A stretch of DNA of 64,000 nucleotides from Choanephora cucurbitarum (Eukaryota; Mucoromycota; Mucoromycetes; Mucorales; Choanephoraceae): positions 1-64,000 of the forward strand of contig JAIWNI010000126.1 in assembly GCA_025331435.1 (NCBI GenBank). Direction: 5' to 3'. The translations under genes and the position numbers were made by a program. The notes below the pieces were generated by a model. It was not told the DNA's origin. It searched no databases and saw only the letters and a program-made list of their open reading frames with translations. Below, piece by piece: positions 26,120 through 37,478 of the stretch (positions are counted from its first letter, which is position 1; each line of letters starts with the position of its first letter).

Positions 26120-27846
26120 AAGGCAACAAAAAAAGGAGAGGTAAAAGAAGAAAGGCCACCAAAAATAGAAGGGGCACGGATGCCGTAGTTGTATTGATTG
26201 AGAAAGTCCTATTGATCATGTAAGTCGGATGTATGAAACGAAAGGTACACAATACTTACAGCTTCGTTCAATATCAAGCTAGCAACTGTTCTTAAAGGTT
26301 GATTGGGAAGAGTGTAATACATGCCGTTCTTGCCATCTTCGTCGGAATATTGACCTTTGGCTGAAAAAAAAAAGGTATGTCAATAAACAAAATCAAGACA
26401 TGTTTATTTCAGTCATAAACTTACTTAAGTAGTACTTGCACCCAAACCAAGAGCCATGGCCTATAATCAATCATTAGCGACACTGATGTAAGATACAAAT
26501 CTATTGTCTTACCACCAAAGTCAACAAGTTTGTTGCTTTCTACAAGATCAGAAGTGATGTTAAGTAAATGCGTATGCGCCAAAGCCTTTTCTCTGCCATC
26601 CACCAAGACACGGAAAGGCTTTTGCTAAAAACTTCGAATTCCTTGATGATGGGCTTCAAGAAACTCTTAACATTCCGTTTGCCATCGCAGCATAGAACAA
26701 CAGCTTGGAACATGTTCTTGTTCTCGAAACTATGCAGATAAAACGTAAGTAAAGCAAAACATGTATTTATCGGTAAGCTTACCGGATGGTAGGTTCATAG
26801 TTCAGCAAGATCACATAAATGATCATCATTGACTTGGTAGATTTTCTGGATGTAAATCCATCGACGGCCAACAGAACACCTTGATCAAGAGGAAGTCTAA
26901 AGGCTTCTTGTTGCTTCATGGTCTTGTAAATATCACCGCGGAAAATGTCAAAATATTCGCCTCCATCATGCATGTCGCTCTCGAATTCGCGATGACGATA
27001 CGTCAATTCGTCTTGCTTTGAGTCGGCAGCCAAGACTTGAGCAATTCTACGGGCAATGGACACATACTTGGTGTACGTCTTCTTGGATGCATTTCGTTCG
27101 GTGTTGCATACGGAACAAGACGTCAAGGTTTGGTCGTCAACATCAAAAAGATAACAGCCTCTTGCATAGGTTTTGTATCCTACAACAGGCGATAAGGATA
27201 TTTCACGCTTGGCGAGAGCCAATGCTGCTTTGTTGCTGTTTATCTCACCACGGCCTGTGTTTTAAGACAAAATATGTAAGTACGTACAATCATCAGTTCT
27301 AAGATTAACACTCCTACCTCCAAGCTCCTTCAAAGCATGATTAACAAAGCAGAAGAAATCATTGGCATCGTTGACACTGCTACCTGTTTCTCTACAAGTG
27401 TTTAAGAAGATGAAGCTAAGAATTTCAACAGGAGTGAAGACATTCTTAGGGATGCAAATGGACATTTCAAATGGGGTTAATACATCAAGAATGCTGGAGA
27501 CTATAAGATAAGTTATCAGATTAGTATATCTTGCACACACATCTGTTAATGAAGACATACGCTGTTCGTCTAACTCCATCTGTTCCATATTAGATTCAGT
27601 AGAAAGATCTACATCGTAATCGTCAACTTGAATTCCCCAAGCATCAATAGCAAATTCTGCTAAGTTTTGATCCTCTTCACAAAGAACTGATTGCAAGTCT
27701 TGAGGTTCTTCTCGAGTAGCACCCAATTGGGCCACAGTTTCAAGACCTTGGCTACCATTGTCTCTCTTGGCAACACGGTAAATGACAGGAGCAATATCAA
27801 CTCTACAGAGACGTCATTGGGACTCGGTACGTTCAGCAGGAGACAT
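26120..27846 (-). pseudogene. Tnp2-like (CACTA) transposase gene, 3' end lost
   Basis: Reads from an ATG at 27846. Six short introns join exons in frame: 27560-27501, 27317-27255, 26782-26730, 26512-26461, 26424-26361 and 26259-26209 (51-64 bp, GT-AG). Recognisable family blocks in order are a Cys pair (SCSVC), GEYFDIFRGDIYK, LLAVDGFTSRKS, the INL-like MIIYVILLNYEP, ENKNMFQAVV, SFLKPIIKEFE, VDGREKALAHTHLLNI, then GHGSWFGCKYYL and YGIRAPSIF. These match the DGF...NLPP...GH.S..GCR.C...G..SIF series of fungal Tnp2 proteins. Defects are a TGA at codon 11, a frameshift near 26625 and abrupt truncation at the terminal repeat of the adjacent transposon at 26119; the 3' part is absent from this window. 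Confidence 0.8.
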
Positions 27847-28257
27847 GATTTATAAATAAGTTTTGGTTGAAAGAAACAGTTAAGTTATGAGGGATATAAT
27901 TACAAAAAAAAGAAAAACCAGTACCTTATATACTTTTAAACCGGATTGTTGAACGTTAGAGGAAATCTTCTTTTTTCGAGCTGTCTATGATGCTTATTCT
28001 CGCTGTCAACTTTTATTAAGTAAGTTTCCAAATTGAAAGTAATATTCCTACGGCTATTGTTCTCAATTTGGTAATTTACCAAGATGCAGAGCAAAATCAT
28101 GCTTAGGTGTTTAAATTACAGCAATTAATGTACTTTATTTCGATATCTAGAATAAAATCCGTTGCTGTTACACGATGTACTTTGCAACTTTACATAAGAG
28201 TAAGAAAAACTGAAACTAATCCATTTTATCTCTTTTATCCTTCAAAAACCCACCATT
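27847..28257. other. Intergenic region between divergent genes
   Basis: About 410 bp separating the minus-strand transposase from a plus-strand coiled-coil gene. It is AT-rich with no ORF and is presumably a bidirectional promoter region. A similar arrangement occurs at 53019-54041. Confidence 0.5.
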
Positions 28258-28791
28258 ATGAATCGTAATAACTCAACCTTATCGCGCGAAGCTAATGCAC
28301 CTCTTTTACCAATGGTTACGTCAAGCGGAGACTTTGACCAATTGTTGATTGCTGATCTTTGTCAGCAAATGCAAGAAATGAAATTGCGTGTCAGCAACTT
28401 AGAAGAAATGGAGACGCGTATGGACGAAATGCAGCAAGAAATAGATGAGCTGCGAAGAAACTGTACCTGTAAGTCTGATCGTAATCCCAAGCGATCAAAA
28501 GGTCTTGTTCGTTCGCAACAATCCAAGAAGATTCTTAAAGGTAATACGGATTTCAACATTGTATAAACTCTTGCTAAAACATTTTTTGTATAGGCAAGTA
28601 CTCGGATGCTATCATTAGTATCTTCAGAAGCGAATGCCCGGATGACGAAGATCCCCAAAAACTTGCCGGCAACAAGAGCGAGAGAATCTATGGTGTTCCT
28701 TCTGTTGGCAAGTCAAATCCCACCGCCAAGCGGTTGTTGGTGGCCTCAGCAATTGAACTACATCGAGAAGGAAAGGCCATTCAGCATCTTG
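28258..28791 (+). CDS. Small coiled-coil protein beside Tnp2-like gene
   Basis: Exon 1 begins at ATG 28258 and encodes about 94 residues. Residues 28-70 form a strong heptad pattern (LCQQMQEMKLRVSNLEEMETRMDEM) followed by a short CTC motif and basic QQSKK. An intron gtaata...tatag (about 28541-28593) joins in frame to exon 2, with YSDAIISIFRSECPDDEDP and the stop after AIQHLD at 28791. Further in-frame sequence fragments (for example NSYMMREEFVMHHF) downstream to about 29120 suggest the original protein was longer and is now frame-shifted. I recognise no known family. Its divergent position next to a Tnp2-like transposase suggests an accessory protein of the same element; this is inference. 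Confidence 0.5.
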
Positions 28792-30279
28792 ACTAGCGAA
28801 AGGGTCAGTAAGCAAGCTGAATTGATGTATGACAACTCATACATGATGCGTGAAGAGTTTGTCATGCATCATTTCAAGAATCAGCTGCCGAACCGAGTAC
28901 CGCTTCGGCAAGGAAACTTCAGAGGCTGAACGCTTGCTACTAGGAAGAATGCTTGACCTCAGGTTCGAAAAAGCCATTGCTTCCATTGAAAAAGATGATT
29001 CCACATACAGCAATCATCCCTTTCCACCACATGGCTAACTTATGGGGTTCAAAGAAGATGATTGCTTATGTGATCAAGAACCTGGGGGCAAGAGCTCCTA
29101 AATCTTCTGATGTAGCTGTTGAGGTAAGAGTTTACAATTATATTATCTTGTAAAGAATTAACATTAATAATGATGCATTTAGCCTCCTGTTTCCTTGCGC
29201 GAGTCTGGCTTGCCTAGCAGAAGTGTGGTGGATGATTGCTGGCAGAGACGAAGAAGATTTCTCTTGCGTGACCCGTTCGGGCAGTGAAATGAGTACTGCC
29301 AGTCAGCCATTAAGTCTGAGTGCGTTTAGAAATAGAAACAGACAATAAAAATATTTTCTCTTATCTCGCTTTTTTCCTCCTTTTTTCTTTTGTTTCGAAT
29401 TTCTTAATAACTAGAATGTAAGAGTCGGTCATTTTTTCTTCAATACACCTTATAAATACGCGTATCTAACCATACTTTATTTATTATAGCTCTGCGGTTT
29501 CCATGTCTTGAACCTATATGATCTACCTAGTCACTCTGAAGAATGTTTTTATCTTGATTATGGTAGGTTTTTACTCCAATTTGTAATATACTTTTACTTA
29601 CCTATTGCAGCGTTATTAGTTCCTTCAGAATAAGCCCAAACTGTCAACTTTGCGAAAGGTGAATTATATTAACTATATGTAAGACGCTTTGTCCTAATCG
29701 TGTTAATAGTGTCTTCCATATCTGTTGCTTGTAAAAGGGTAATTATACATTTATCTCGTTGTAAGAATTTTATATTAACTCTACTTTTGATACATTTAGT
29801 GTCTTGAGCTTCTCTGATATCGCTTACTATCTATCCAAGCGCTTGTAGCCGTCTCTTTCCCTCTCAGTTGTATGAGATATCATTACTACTGTTCCGTGTC
29901 AGCTGTCCATCTTTTGGGCCTGCTCAAATTTTTCCCATGAGCCGTACCCCTGCTCCTAGGAAGCCCGCATTATTATAGTACATTCAGCCCCATCGGGGTA
30001 TATATTTTTAAAATAAAAGCCAATCATTATAAACCATAAAACCCAATCAAAGTGCTATTTTTTAATATTTAAAAAGGAATATCTACCATATTGAGATTAA
30101 ATCTAATGAGCACAAGCGTCCTAATTGAGATCAAAGTAATGAATACAAACATCCAAATTCATCTTTTTGTACTGGAAATTAAGGTTAGAACTCAATTTGT
30201 CTGTGCAACGCGAAAGGGAGAAAGTGAAAAAACGCACTCCCTCGGGAGTTATCAGGGAATGAGTTCAGGGGAGTAAAAC
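28792..30279. other. AT-rich 3' region, remnants only
   Basis: Decayed coding fragments to about 29120, continuing from the coiled-coil gene. Beyond that is AT-rich DNA with several intron-like gtaagt/ttag motifs but no sustained open frame. From about 29930 short CG-containing palindromic motifs appear (ccccatcgggg, ccctcgggag). Confidence 0.5.
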
Positions 30280-30315
30280 GTCAATTTACCCCCCTCTGAG
30301 TTAATCGGTGTAGTG
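30280..30315 (-). repeat. Candidate CACTA-type transposon terminus
   Basis: Read on the minus strand from 30315 the sequence begins CACTACACCGATTAACTC and runs into AGAGGGGGG. CACTAC is the classical start of CACTA (EnSpm) elements, and this lies outside the transposase/coiled-coil pair at the expected end. The opposite terminus is not in the window because the left half of that element is lost at 26119. Single-ended evidence only. Confidence 0.45.
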
Positions 30316-33300
30316 TGTATGTTGATCATATGCAAGATGCGTTACGAAGTGAAAGATCTCAGTATTGATAGTGTTTAGAGATAAATCGAAAGTACATCAT
30401 GTGCATAATCAAAGGAAGCATGAAAGATATACTAGGTTGCACAAACGATTGATTAACACCAAAAAGAGATTTAAATACTGTTGATAATGGGGAGTCTTTT
30501 AATCGACAAGCATTAAAGTCAAACACGACACTGATAACAACAGCTGTTCATAAAAGTCCATAATTAGTTTGATATGATGGAGTAGAGAAAGTAAATACAT
30601 GAGGTATTCTATCCACACTATATATTTACAAAAAGGAAAATTTTTGATTACTCTCCAAACGTTAGATTGAAATACAAGCAAAGAAATCCAGTAGATCAAG
30701 CAAAGGCAAAGTTGTCATGATTAGGCGTATGACGAAGGATTAAACTAAAATAAAGACAAAGTGTTTACAAGGAATTTCTGATTCAACATGGCATATTATC
30801 ATAATTCTAACCAAGGGTTGTTTGTTTACAGCATCTAAAAGTCTTACTGGACCAAATTGTAAATTGGTTTGACTTTGCGTGAATCCTTTGGATCCTTCTA
30901 GTAATACTCAAAAGAAACAAGCATACAGCAGCTACTGTTAAGTTACAAGCTGCTTGCGATGAGAATACTATCTGTGTTAAGAATGAGCTTATTAATAAGT
31001 CGTTTAGAACTTTCCAAAAAACTGATAATACTGTTACTCTTTGTCTTTGAGTTTCTCTTTGCGTAAGCAAGTTTCCCTCTGTTTGTGTATAGGCATGCTC
31101 ATTCCTTTTAATAGCCTTATGATAAGATAAGCTTCTTCAAAAATAAAAAGTTATTTAGGCCTATGTGAATTGATTTCTCAGCCAATAGCATCCATTCTAA
31201 TTTAAAACCGCATTATACTTACTCAGGCAAGAACACAATTTATTATTTTTTTCTTTTTTTTATTGACCTTGGAAACCAAGATATTATTGTAAGTTGAATT
31301 TTTAGTGCAATGTTCAAAAACTTACCAGTTAAATCAGTTGAACAAGTCAAATTGTCTGCTGATTGAGAACAACCAACTACTCAATAGTTTCTCGACAACT
31401 GATGAATGCACTGTTTTTCTATCAATCACTTTATTTCGCGACTATTTCTGGGACATTGAATCAGGTAAATATCACTAAACTACAATAGTTATTCAAATCA
31501 ACTAACCAGCTGCAAATAATGAATTGAATAATATGTTGAAAGACTTTTGCAATGTTGATGCACGAAGTACCAGATACAAGAATGTTCAGCAGCATCTCTT
31601 TTCATCAGTAAAAAGTGTCGAATGAGAAAGCCCTTCTTTGTTGATGGTAAGATATAGTTTCAAGTATGCCTTGGTAATATGATTATCAATGACAGGAAGT
31701 ACTATAACCATTATACAAGTCTTGCTATAGGCTTATTGTGTAAGAGCAGTGCCGTTATGAATTAGCATTTGATTTTTATGTTGGATATTTTTTTAGGAGA
31801 TTAAATAGATTCAGCTAAAAAACTTTAAAAGAACAATCATAATCCAACATCATTAATTGTAGATTGTCTGTATTGTATTTCAGTTTAGTTGGTAGTAGCT
31901 TGATGGCATCAATTGGTAACACATGTACAAATAAATATTATAAACTTTCCGCTGCACAGATGAAATTGATGAGTGAGTTTGGGAATGCATATTGAAGAAA
32001 GGGCTTTGAGGTAATGATAGATTAAGAGGCTTGAATAAGGACCGTGCATTACAACTAGTGAATGGTTTGCTTTTGATTCAATCCACATCAAACTCAGGAT
32101 GATGGTCAATGTATACTAGTTGCCGATGAGAAAGTGTTATACTAGAGTATCAATTTAAATAAAAGCCGTTCTTACACAACGTATGTGCTACTAAATGATT
32201 CAAGCAAATGTTGTGCCTCAGCATTACACTGCCAACGTTAAATAAGAATGCGGTTCCTATCCTAGCGGTCATATTAATGTCTGAATTATAAGAATGTTGA
32301 TTTGATTCACTCTAATGGCTAGTTGCATTACAATCTCTGATGGATACTGAATGGCTTTGTGAAAGCAAGATAAAGATTGTTAGCGTGTTATATCACATCT
32401 GTTAAATATCTATACTTTCGAGATAATACACAAAAGATGATGTCTTTAGTCTAATGTGTGTATAATCTATAATATCTAATGTTATTCAACAAAATGTGCA
32501 TGACAGTAAAGGATTTGTATTTACCATTTTTGGTAGTTTTGTCAACAAGATCGTCAACGCATATACCTTATACGATTTGAATATTCCATATCTAGCATTT
32601 TGAATGATTTGTTCTGTCATCTTATTGGCTGTATGATGACGTGTCGGTATAATATTCTACTTTCCCAGTGTATTTGGTATTTTCCTTTCTCCTTTCCTCT
32701 TTATTTTATTTACTTCCTTACACACTCATGTTGACCATCTTGTACACTGAATACGCTTAGCTGTCAAATACACGTTATGAACAGTCAGTACACTTTAATT
32801 TTAGAACAAACATTCGTGCTATACAGTCCAATCACTTTAAACAAGCCGTTAATCAGTTTCTCTTTGAAGCATACCTTCTTTTTAAGCCGACTAGTCTTAG
32901 ATATGCTATACGACTCTTTATATCTTGTGCACGTTGATAGTAAGTAAAACCTCACTTTTATTCTATACATATACTGGCTATTTTTTTTATTCTCCATTGG
33001 TCAACACTTTAGCCAGCAATTCGACCTCTATGATCTATTTAACCTCTATTGCTAATCATGTTAATGCTTCTTTCAAATATCTGGCAAACTGAATGTATGC
33101 TAACGTGTTATTTGTATGGTTATTCTTCTGCGTTTGTTGGAAAACATTGAGGTTGGTGACCAATATAGTTGACTTATACCAGTTATTTATCTCAAATCAA
33201 TTACTCCTATACTAGTAAGCCTTCCTTTAACCCTTAGAGTAAGAGATTATGGTAATTAATTGAAAGGTTATATATTAGCTATAGTGTTTTTACATGATTA

Positions 33301-34627
33301 GTTTACGAGTCTCATTTTGGATAAGGTGATGGATATCTATTCAACACTCTACTAAAGATGATCAGCTACACTCAATTTGTAAAAAAGGTTATTGAATACT
33401 CTGGATTTGGTAGTGTGGGTCATCTCATATAGCTTCATGTGGGTACTGCTAGTGTAGAGGTAAATGATTTTCGAATAGGCTTCATGTTCAGGGAAGATTT
33501 GGGAACTTGCTTCAGGGATAATAATATAGTTGGATTTCAATAAAAGACAATCCTTATATTACTCTTTAGCATAATGAAATGGTTTGCTTAATCAGAGTAT
33601 TAGTATATTTAGAGATGAAAGTAGTAGGTATTCATTGCTCACCATTCAAAGCCACTTTTATGGATATAAAATGTTTTATTCATTGTAAAAGTGAGATCTT
33701 CAATGAATGTGGGGTCGTGATGCAGGAAAAATTTGTCTGTCGTATCCTGTTAATTATCTTGTATATGAATCAGGAAAATCAAACTTTCTATCATGCTTAT
33801 TATCTTGAATATGCATTAACTTAACCTGACTTTGCATATTTTGTCTCTGCTTTCAATTGAAGGCTACCCGATAAAGGTTTCGAATCGTCTAAAGAGTTTT
33901 AATTTGAGATGGTTTGGCTTATTTTATTTGCTTCTTTTTTCTTTCTCTTTTTCTTAATATCCTTACATTCTACATTTTTTTAGTTTAACAACTTATTGTC
34001 TACATCTTTGATGCAATACCTTTGTCGTAATAGTCCTAATGATACATAACCTAGTGCGTATAACTTTTAATATTATCATACGAAAGGATCCTTACTAACT
34101 ATATGCGTTTTATAAAGTATAGTAAGCATAGACGCAACTTATGAGCAGGCTTTCAGCTACCTGACTTGAAGCAGTAAATCACGAACAAAGAAAGAGAGTA
34201 GTGGTTTATCTTCAAGACGATAAACATCAACTACTATACTGCAGCAGACTAACGATTCAAGTCTCAACATGATTGAAAAGAGAGTCGTAAGCTCTCTTTA
34301 TGCAACTTGTCATTCGTATATCCTTTTTATTTCATACAAAAGATAACCAGTACTATCTTATATCTTATGCTTCATAAAACCACTCATCTTGTTGACTATA
34401 ATTTCTAGATCTACCTTAGTCAGGATACACAAGCTTGAATAAATAAAAGTTCTCCGTTTTTACCCTTTGGCTTATTGCATCTGCTTCTTCTCTACTCAAC
34501 TCGTTGCTTATTTCTATTCTTTTGTATCACCTACAATTAAATCTTCAAGACAGCCTACCGTCCAAAAATTGCCTCTCCTTTAAAACTTGGACGCTATCTA
34601 AATCTCTTTGAATGTTTTGTCCGTAAG
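30316..34627. other. AT-rich region without supported genes
   Basis: About 4.3 kb of very AT-rich sequence. The longest ORFs (60-90 codons) lack recognisable motifs, splice partners or biased composition. I see no RNA gene or transposon ends. A small poly-T/poly-A content and stray intron-like signals are all it holds. Confidence 0.6.
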
Positions 34628-34643
34628 AAAGTATCTTGTCCCC
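34628..34643 (+). repeat. LINE target-site duplication, left copy
   Basis: aaagtatcttgtcccc, identical to 36770-36785 at the other end of the LINE. Confidence 0.85.
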
Positions 34644-36720
34644 TACGGAAAAGGCATACGATCGGGTTCACCCTGAGTATCTCCGACAGGTATTGAATCG
34701 ATTTGGTATACCATCAGACCTGGTCCAGTGCTTGTCAACTCTCTTCTTCACCACTAACATTCGTATCTCTATCAATGGTTGGATGAGCTCACCTGTTCTT
34801 CAGAGCCGTGGCCTTAGGCAGGGCGATCTTTTATCACCTTTGCTTTTCAACCTAGCGTATGAACCACTCCTTCGCTCTCTACTGGCTAACCCTGCGCTCA
34901 AAGGCATTGCAGTACCTTCCATCTCTACTGCTCGTCGCCTCCTGGCGTCTCCTTTGGATTCGTCTCGTCGTTCTGTATCTGCTCCGCCTATCAAACTCTT
35001 ACCATACGCTAATGATTTGGAGGTGTTTTTGACGTCACCTGCTGAGTGGCCTATCCCTTTGGATACTTTGGAGGTATACTCGCGTGCTTCGAATGCCAAG
35101 ACAAACATTAGCAAGGCAACTATTGTGTCACTGAGTGGTGCAAGTTCTGCAGATTGGTTGGTCATTTGTGTTTCCAATGGGATTGAATGGCATGATGCTA
35201 CTTCTCCTTCGGCGGTCACCTTGTTGGGATACCCGCTATATTCTAGTACATCTCAGTTAGAGTCCTTTTTAGAGGCCCTCCGCATCAAACTACTCGCAGT
35301 TTCCGAACACATCCGAGCTCGCCACCTTTCGGTTCGTGGACTTTCTGTAGTCATTAACGCTTTGCTTCTGAGTCGGCTGTGGCACTTGATGCGAATGATT
35401 GTGCTACCTGAGCCTTGGTTGGATAAGCTTCGCACAATAATTCGCAATCTAGCATTACCTTTTTGACCTAAGCCCAGTTGGAAAGCAATATGCAGATCGA
35501 GAAAACAAGGTGGATTAGGTATCATCGACCCACAGGATCAAGCTTGGGCCCTTCATTTGCTATACCTTAAGCGTCTTGGCAGGGATCCTCTACCAACTGA
35601 CTTTTTGACACCATGGTTGCTGCACTACTTTCGAATCAACACCGGCCTTGTCTTCTTCCTGCCGATTTTGATGGCTCCTGGTTTGTTTCGTTCCGCTTTT
35701 TGAGTTATTCCTCCTGTCTATCATCTATTACGGTTGATTGCCCGCCTTCCTCCTGTAGAGATGGATGACTCTTGGATTTTGGAGTAGCTGCTCGATCTTC
35801 CGTTACGGGTTTTGCTTCTGAATCCACCAGATGCTTCTTCGCCTCCACCGAAGGTGCCCGCTCATTATTTGCTCAAGGATGTGTTATTCTACGACGCTAG
35901 TGGCCCAGCATTACTGGCTAGTCGAGCGTACGTTAGGCCATCGCGCCCGCTTTTCTTGCGTCTCTTTGATGGATTGTTCTTGACTGATCAGGAGGGTGCT
36001 TCTACTTGGAGGCTTCATCCTCACATCATTCGTTTCTGCCGCTTTGTTGCGCCTAGTCCGGTAGTACCGGTACCCAGCTCTTACCCTTTGGTCTCCTCCT
36101 ACCTTTCCACACTCAGTGATTGGACTATACTGGACGGTCGTAGGGGTCCCGCTGTTGTCATTGAAGCCTCTTTGAAAGCCATTCGCCGGTTGTGGACAGA
36201 AAAACAGGACCCAGTACGGGTATCTGTCCCTTTCATGATACCTCCTCCTCTAAGACTACCTGCTTCTCGCTGGGAATTGTTCTGGAACCTCTGCCTACCC
36301 CAGAAAGCTTTCAATCCATGGTGGCGTCTGCTCCATGGTAGCATCGGAACTGCTGCCAAGCTGTATGCTTGGAAAGTAACTTCTGTCTCTTCTCCTTTGT
36401 GCCGCTTTTGTGTTGTCTCTCCTGAGGGTTTTAGCCACTTTTGTGTTGACTGCCCTTTCATATGGGATTATTGGCAACAGCTTCTGGTTCTCTCGGGCTT
36501 AGAAGGGCAATTTCCATCCCCAACCTCGCTGTGGGTTGGTTTATGTTCATTAGCTGACGAGCAGGGGGTATCCCTTCCCTTCCAGACCCTGTTAGCGATG
36601 AGCGCTGGTCTTAGGGCTCTCTGGAGATACCATTATGTCTGCGTCTTTAACCATGAGTTCTGGCAAACGACGAAGGCTCTGGAATTTTTCTTAGCGGATT
36701 ATACTATGATATGTAAATAA
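34644..36720 (+). pseudogene. LINE ORF2 fragment: RT C-terminal half plus zinc-binding tail
   Basis: Visible RT motifs are EKAYDRVHPEYL (motif A region; the first Asp-containing DxEKA is cut at the junction), RGLRQGDLLSPLLFNLAYEPLL (motif B) and YANDLEVFL (motif C, where the catalytic YADD reads YAND). After that comes the thumb/connection region. The C-terminal part has a Mucoromycota-LINE-like WWRLLHGSIGTAAKLYAWK and a Cys/His cluster CRFCVVSPEGFSHFCVDC. One frame is maintained for the whole length but broken by in-frame stops at about 35464, 35702 and 35786, each at a position where Trp is expected or plausible. Non-functional. Confidence 0.85.
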
Positions 36721-36769
36721 TTTCTTTGCTCTTCGCAGTTTTAATGAAGTTCACACTTAATACAAAAAA
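34644..36769 (+). mobile_element. 5'-truncated LINE (non-LTR retrotransposon)
   Basis: The insertion starts inside the reverse transcriptase domain and ends in a poly-A (about 36764-36772) flanked by a perfect 16-bp target-site duplication. Truncated 5' end, 3' poly-A and target duplication together are the signature of target-primed reverse transcription. The endonuclease and the first RT blocks are missing. Confidence 0.9.
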
Positions 36770-36785
36770 AAAGTATCTTGTCCCC
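36770..36785 (+). repeat. LINE target-site duplication, right copy
   Basis: Same 16 bp as 34628-34643; its first As merge with the LINE poly-A. Confidence 0.85.
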
Positions 36786-37277
36786 CCTTTTCGTTTTTAG
36801 GATATTAACTGTTTCCCTTTTCGTAAACTGTCCCCCCATCTCAACTCTTCTTAAGAATTCGCGGAGAATCAATTTGACTTTTCGCATCACTTTTTTGAAT
36901 TCTAGTAAAAATATTCTTTCCTCTGTTATTTCTCTTTGACTTAAGATTTTTTATTCAAGAAATTCAACATGAAAAAAAAACCTGATCACTTCACCATCAC
37001 CAATCGTCTCGAAACTTAACAAAGTGTCTCCTCTAACTCACCTAACAGTGTTGAGATACAAAAATCGACACTTTTACCTTTCAAACTGGCTCTTTTTCTT
37101 CTCTACTAAAATTCTGCCCGCCAGAGCAAAATAGTCTGTAAGTTTTTATATGAAAAATGTAAACTGAGTTTTAATATGCGTCGTAGTGAGTCTTGAGAGC
37201 GACAAGCGCTGTATGAATAAATTAATCTCATATTGAGTCAACTCAATAGACTATAAGTCAAGTACTGAGCAACAGCT
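36786..37277. other. Short AT-rich spacer
   Basis: Sequence after the LINE insertion with several CCCCCC runs in tgtcccccc contexts. No gene seen. Confidence 0.5.
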
Positions 37278-37466
37278 ATGTCTAAGTGCACTTTTTGCCA
37301 GAATAAAGCTACTGCACGTGTCAGATACAAAAATATCGACATAAAAATGAAAATTAGAGCTACACGTGATCTATTTGAAGTCAGTTGTAGATGCGGTTTA
37401 AGTACTGCTTGTCAAGTTGTAAGGAGTATGACTATAAGCAGTATGTATCAGATCAAGACTATCTAG
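37278..37466 (+). CDS. Possible small Cys-rich ORF
   Basis: A 62-residue frame from ATG 37278 with KCTFCQNKA near the N-terminus and CRCGLSTAC near residue 37-45. The CxxC and CxC pairs could bind zinc. No homologue is recognised; it could be a detached exon of a decayed transposon gene. It lies tail-to-tail with the MULE-OTU pseudogene. Weak support. Confidence 0.2.
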   Translation: MSKCTFCQNKATARVRYKNIDIKMKIRATRDLFEVSCRCGLSTACQVVRSMTISSMYQIKTI

Positions 37467-37478
37467 TTGTTCACTGCA

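Noticed and set aside
30807..31070. 87-residue minus-strand ORF
   Set aside because: No recognisable domain or splice context; consistent with chance in AT-rich DNA.
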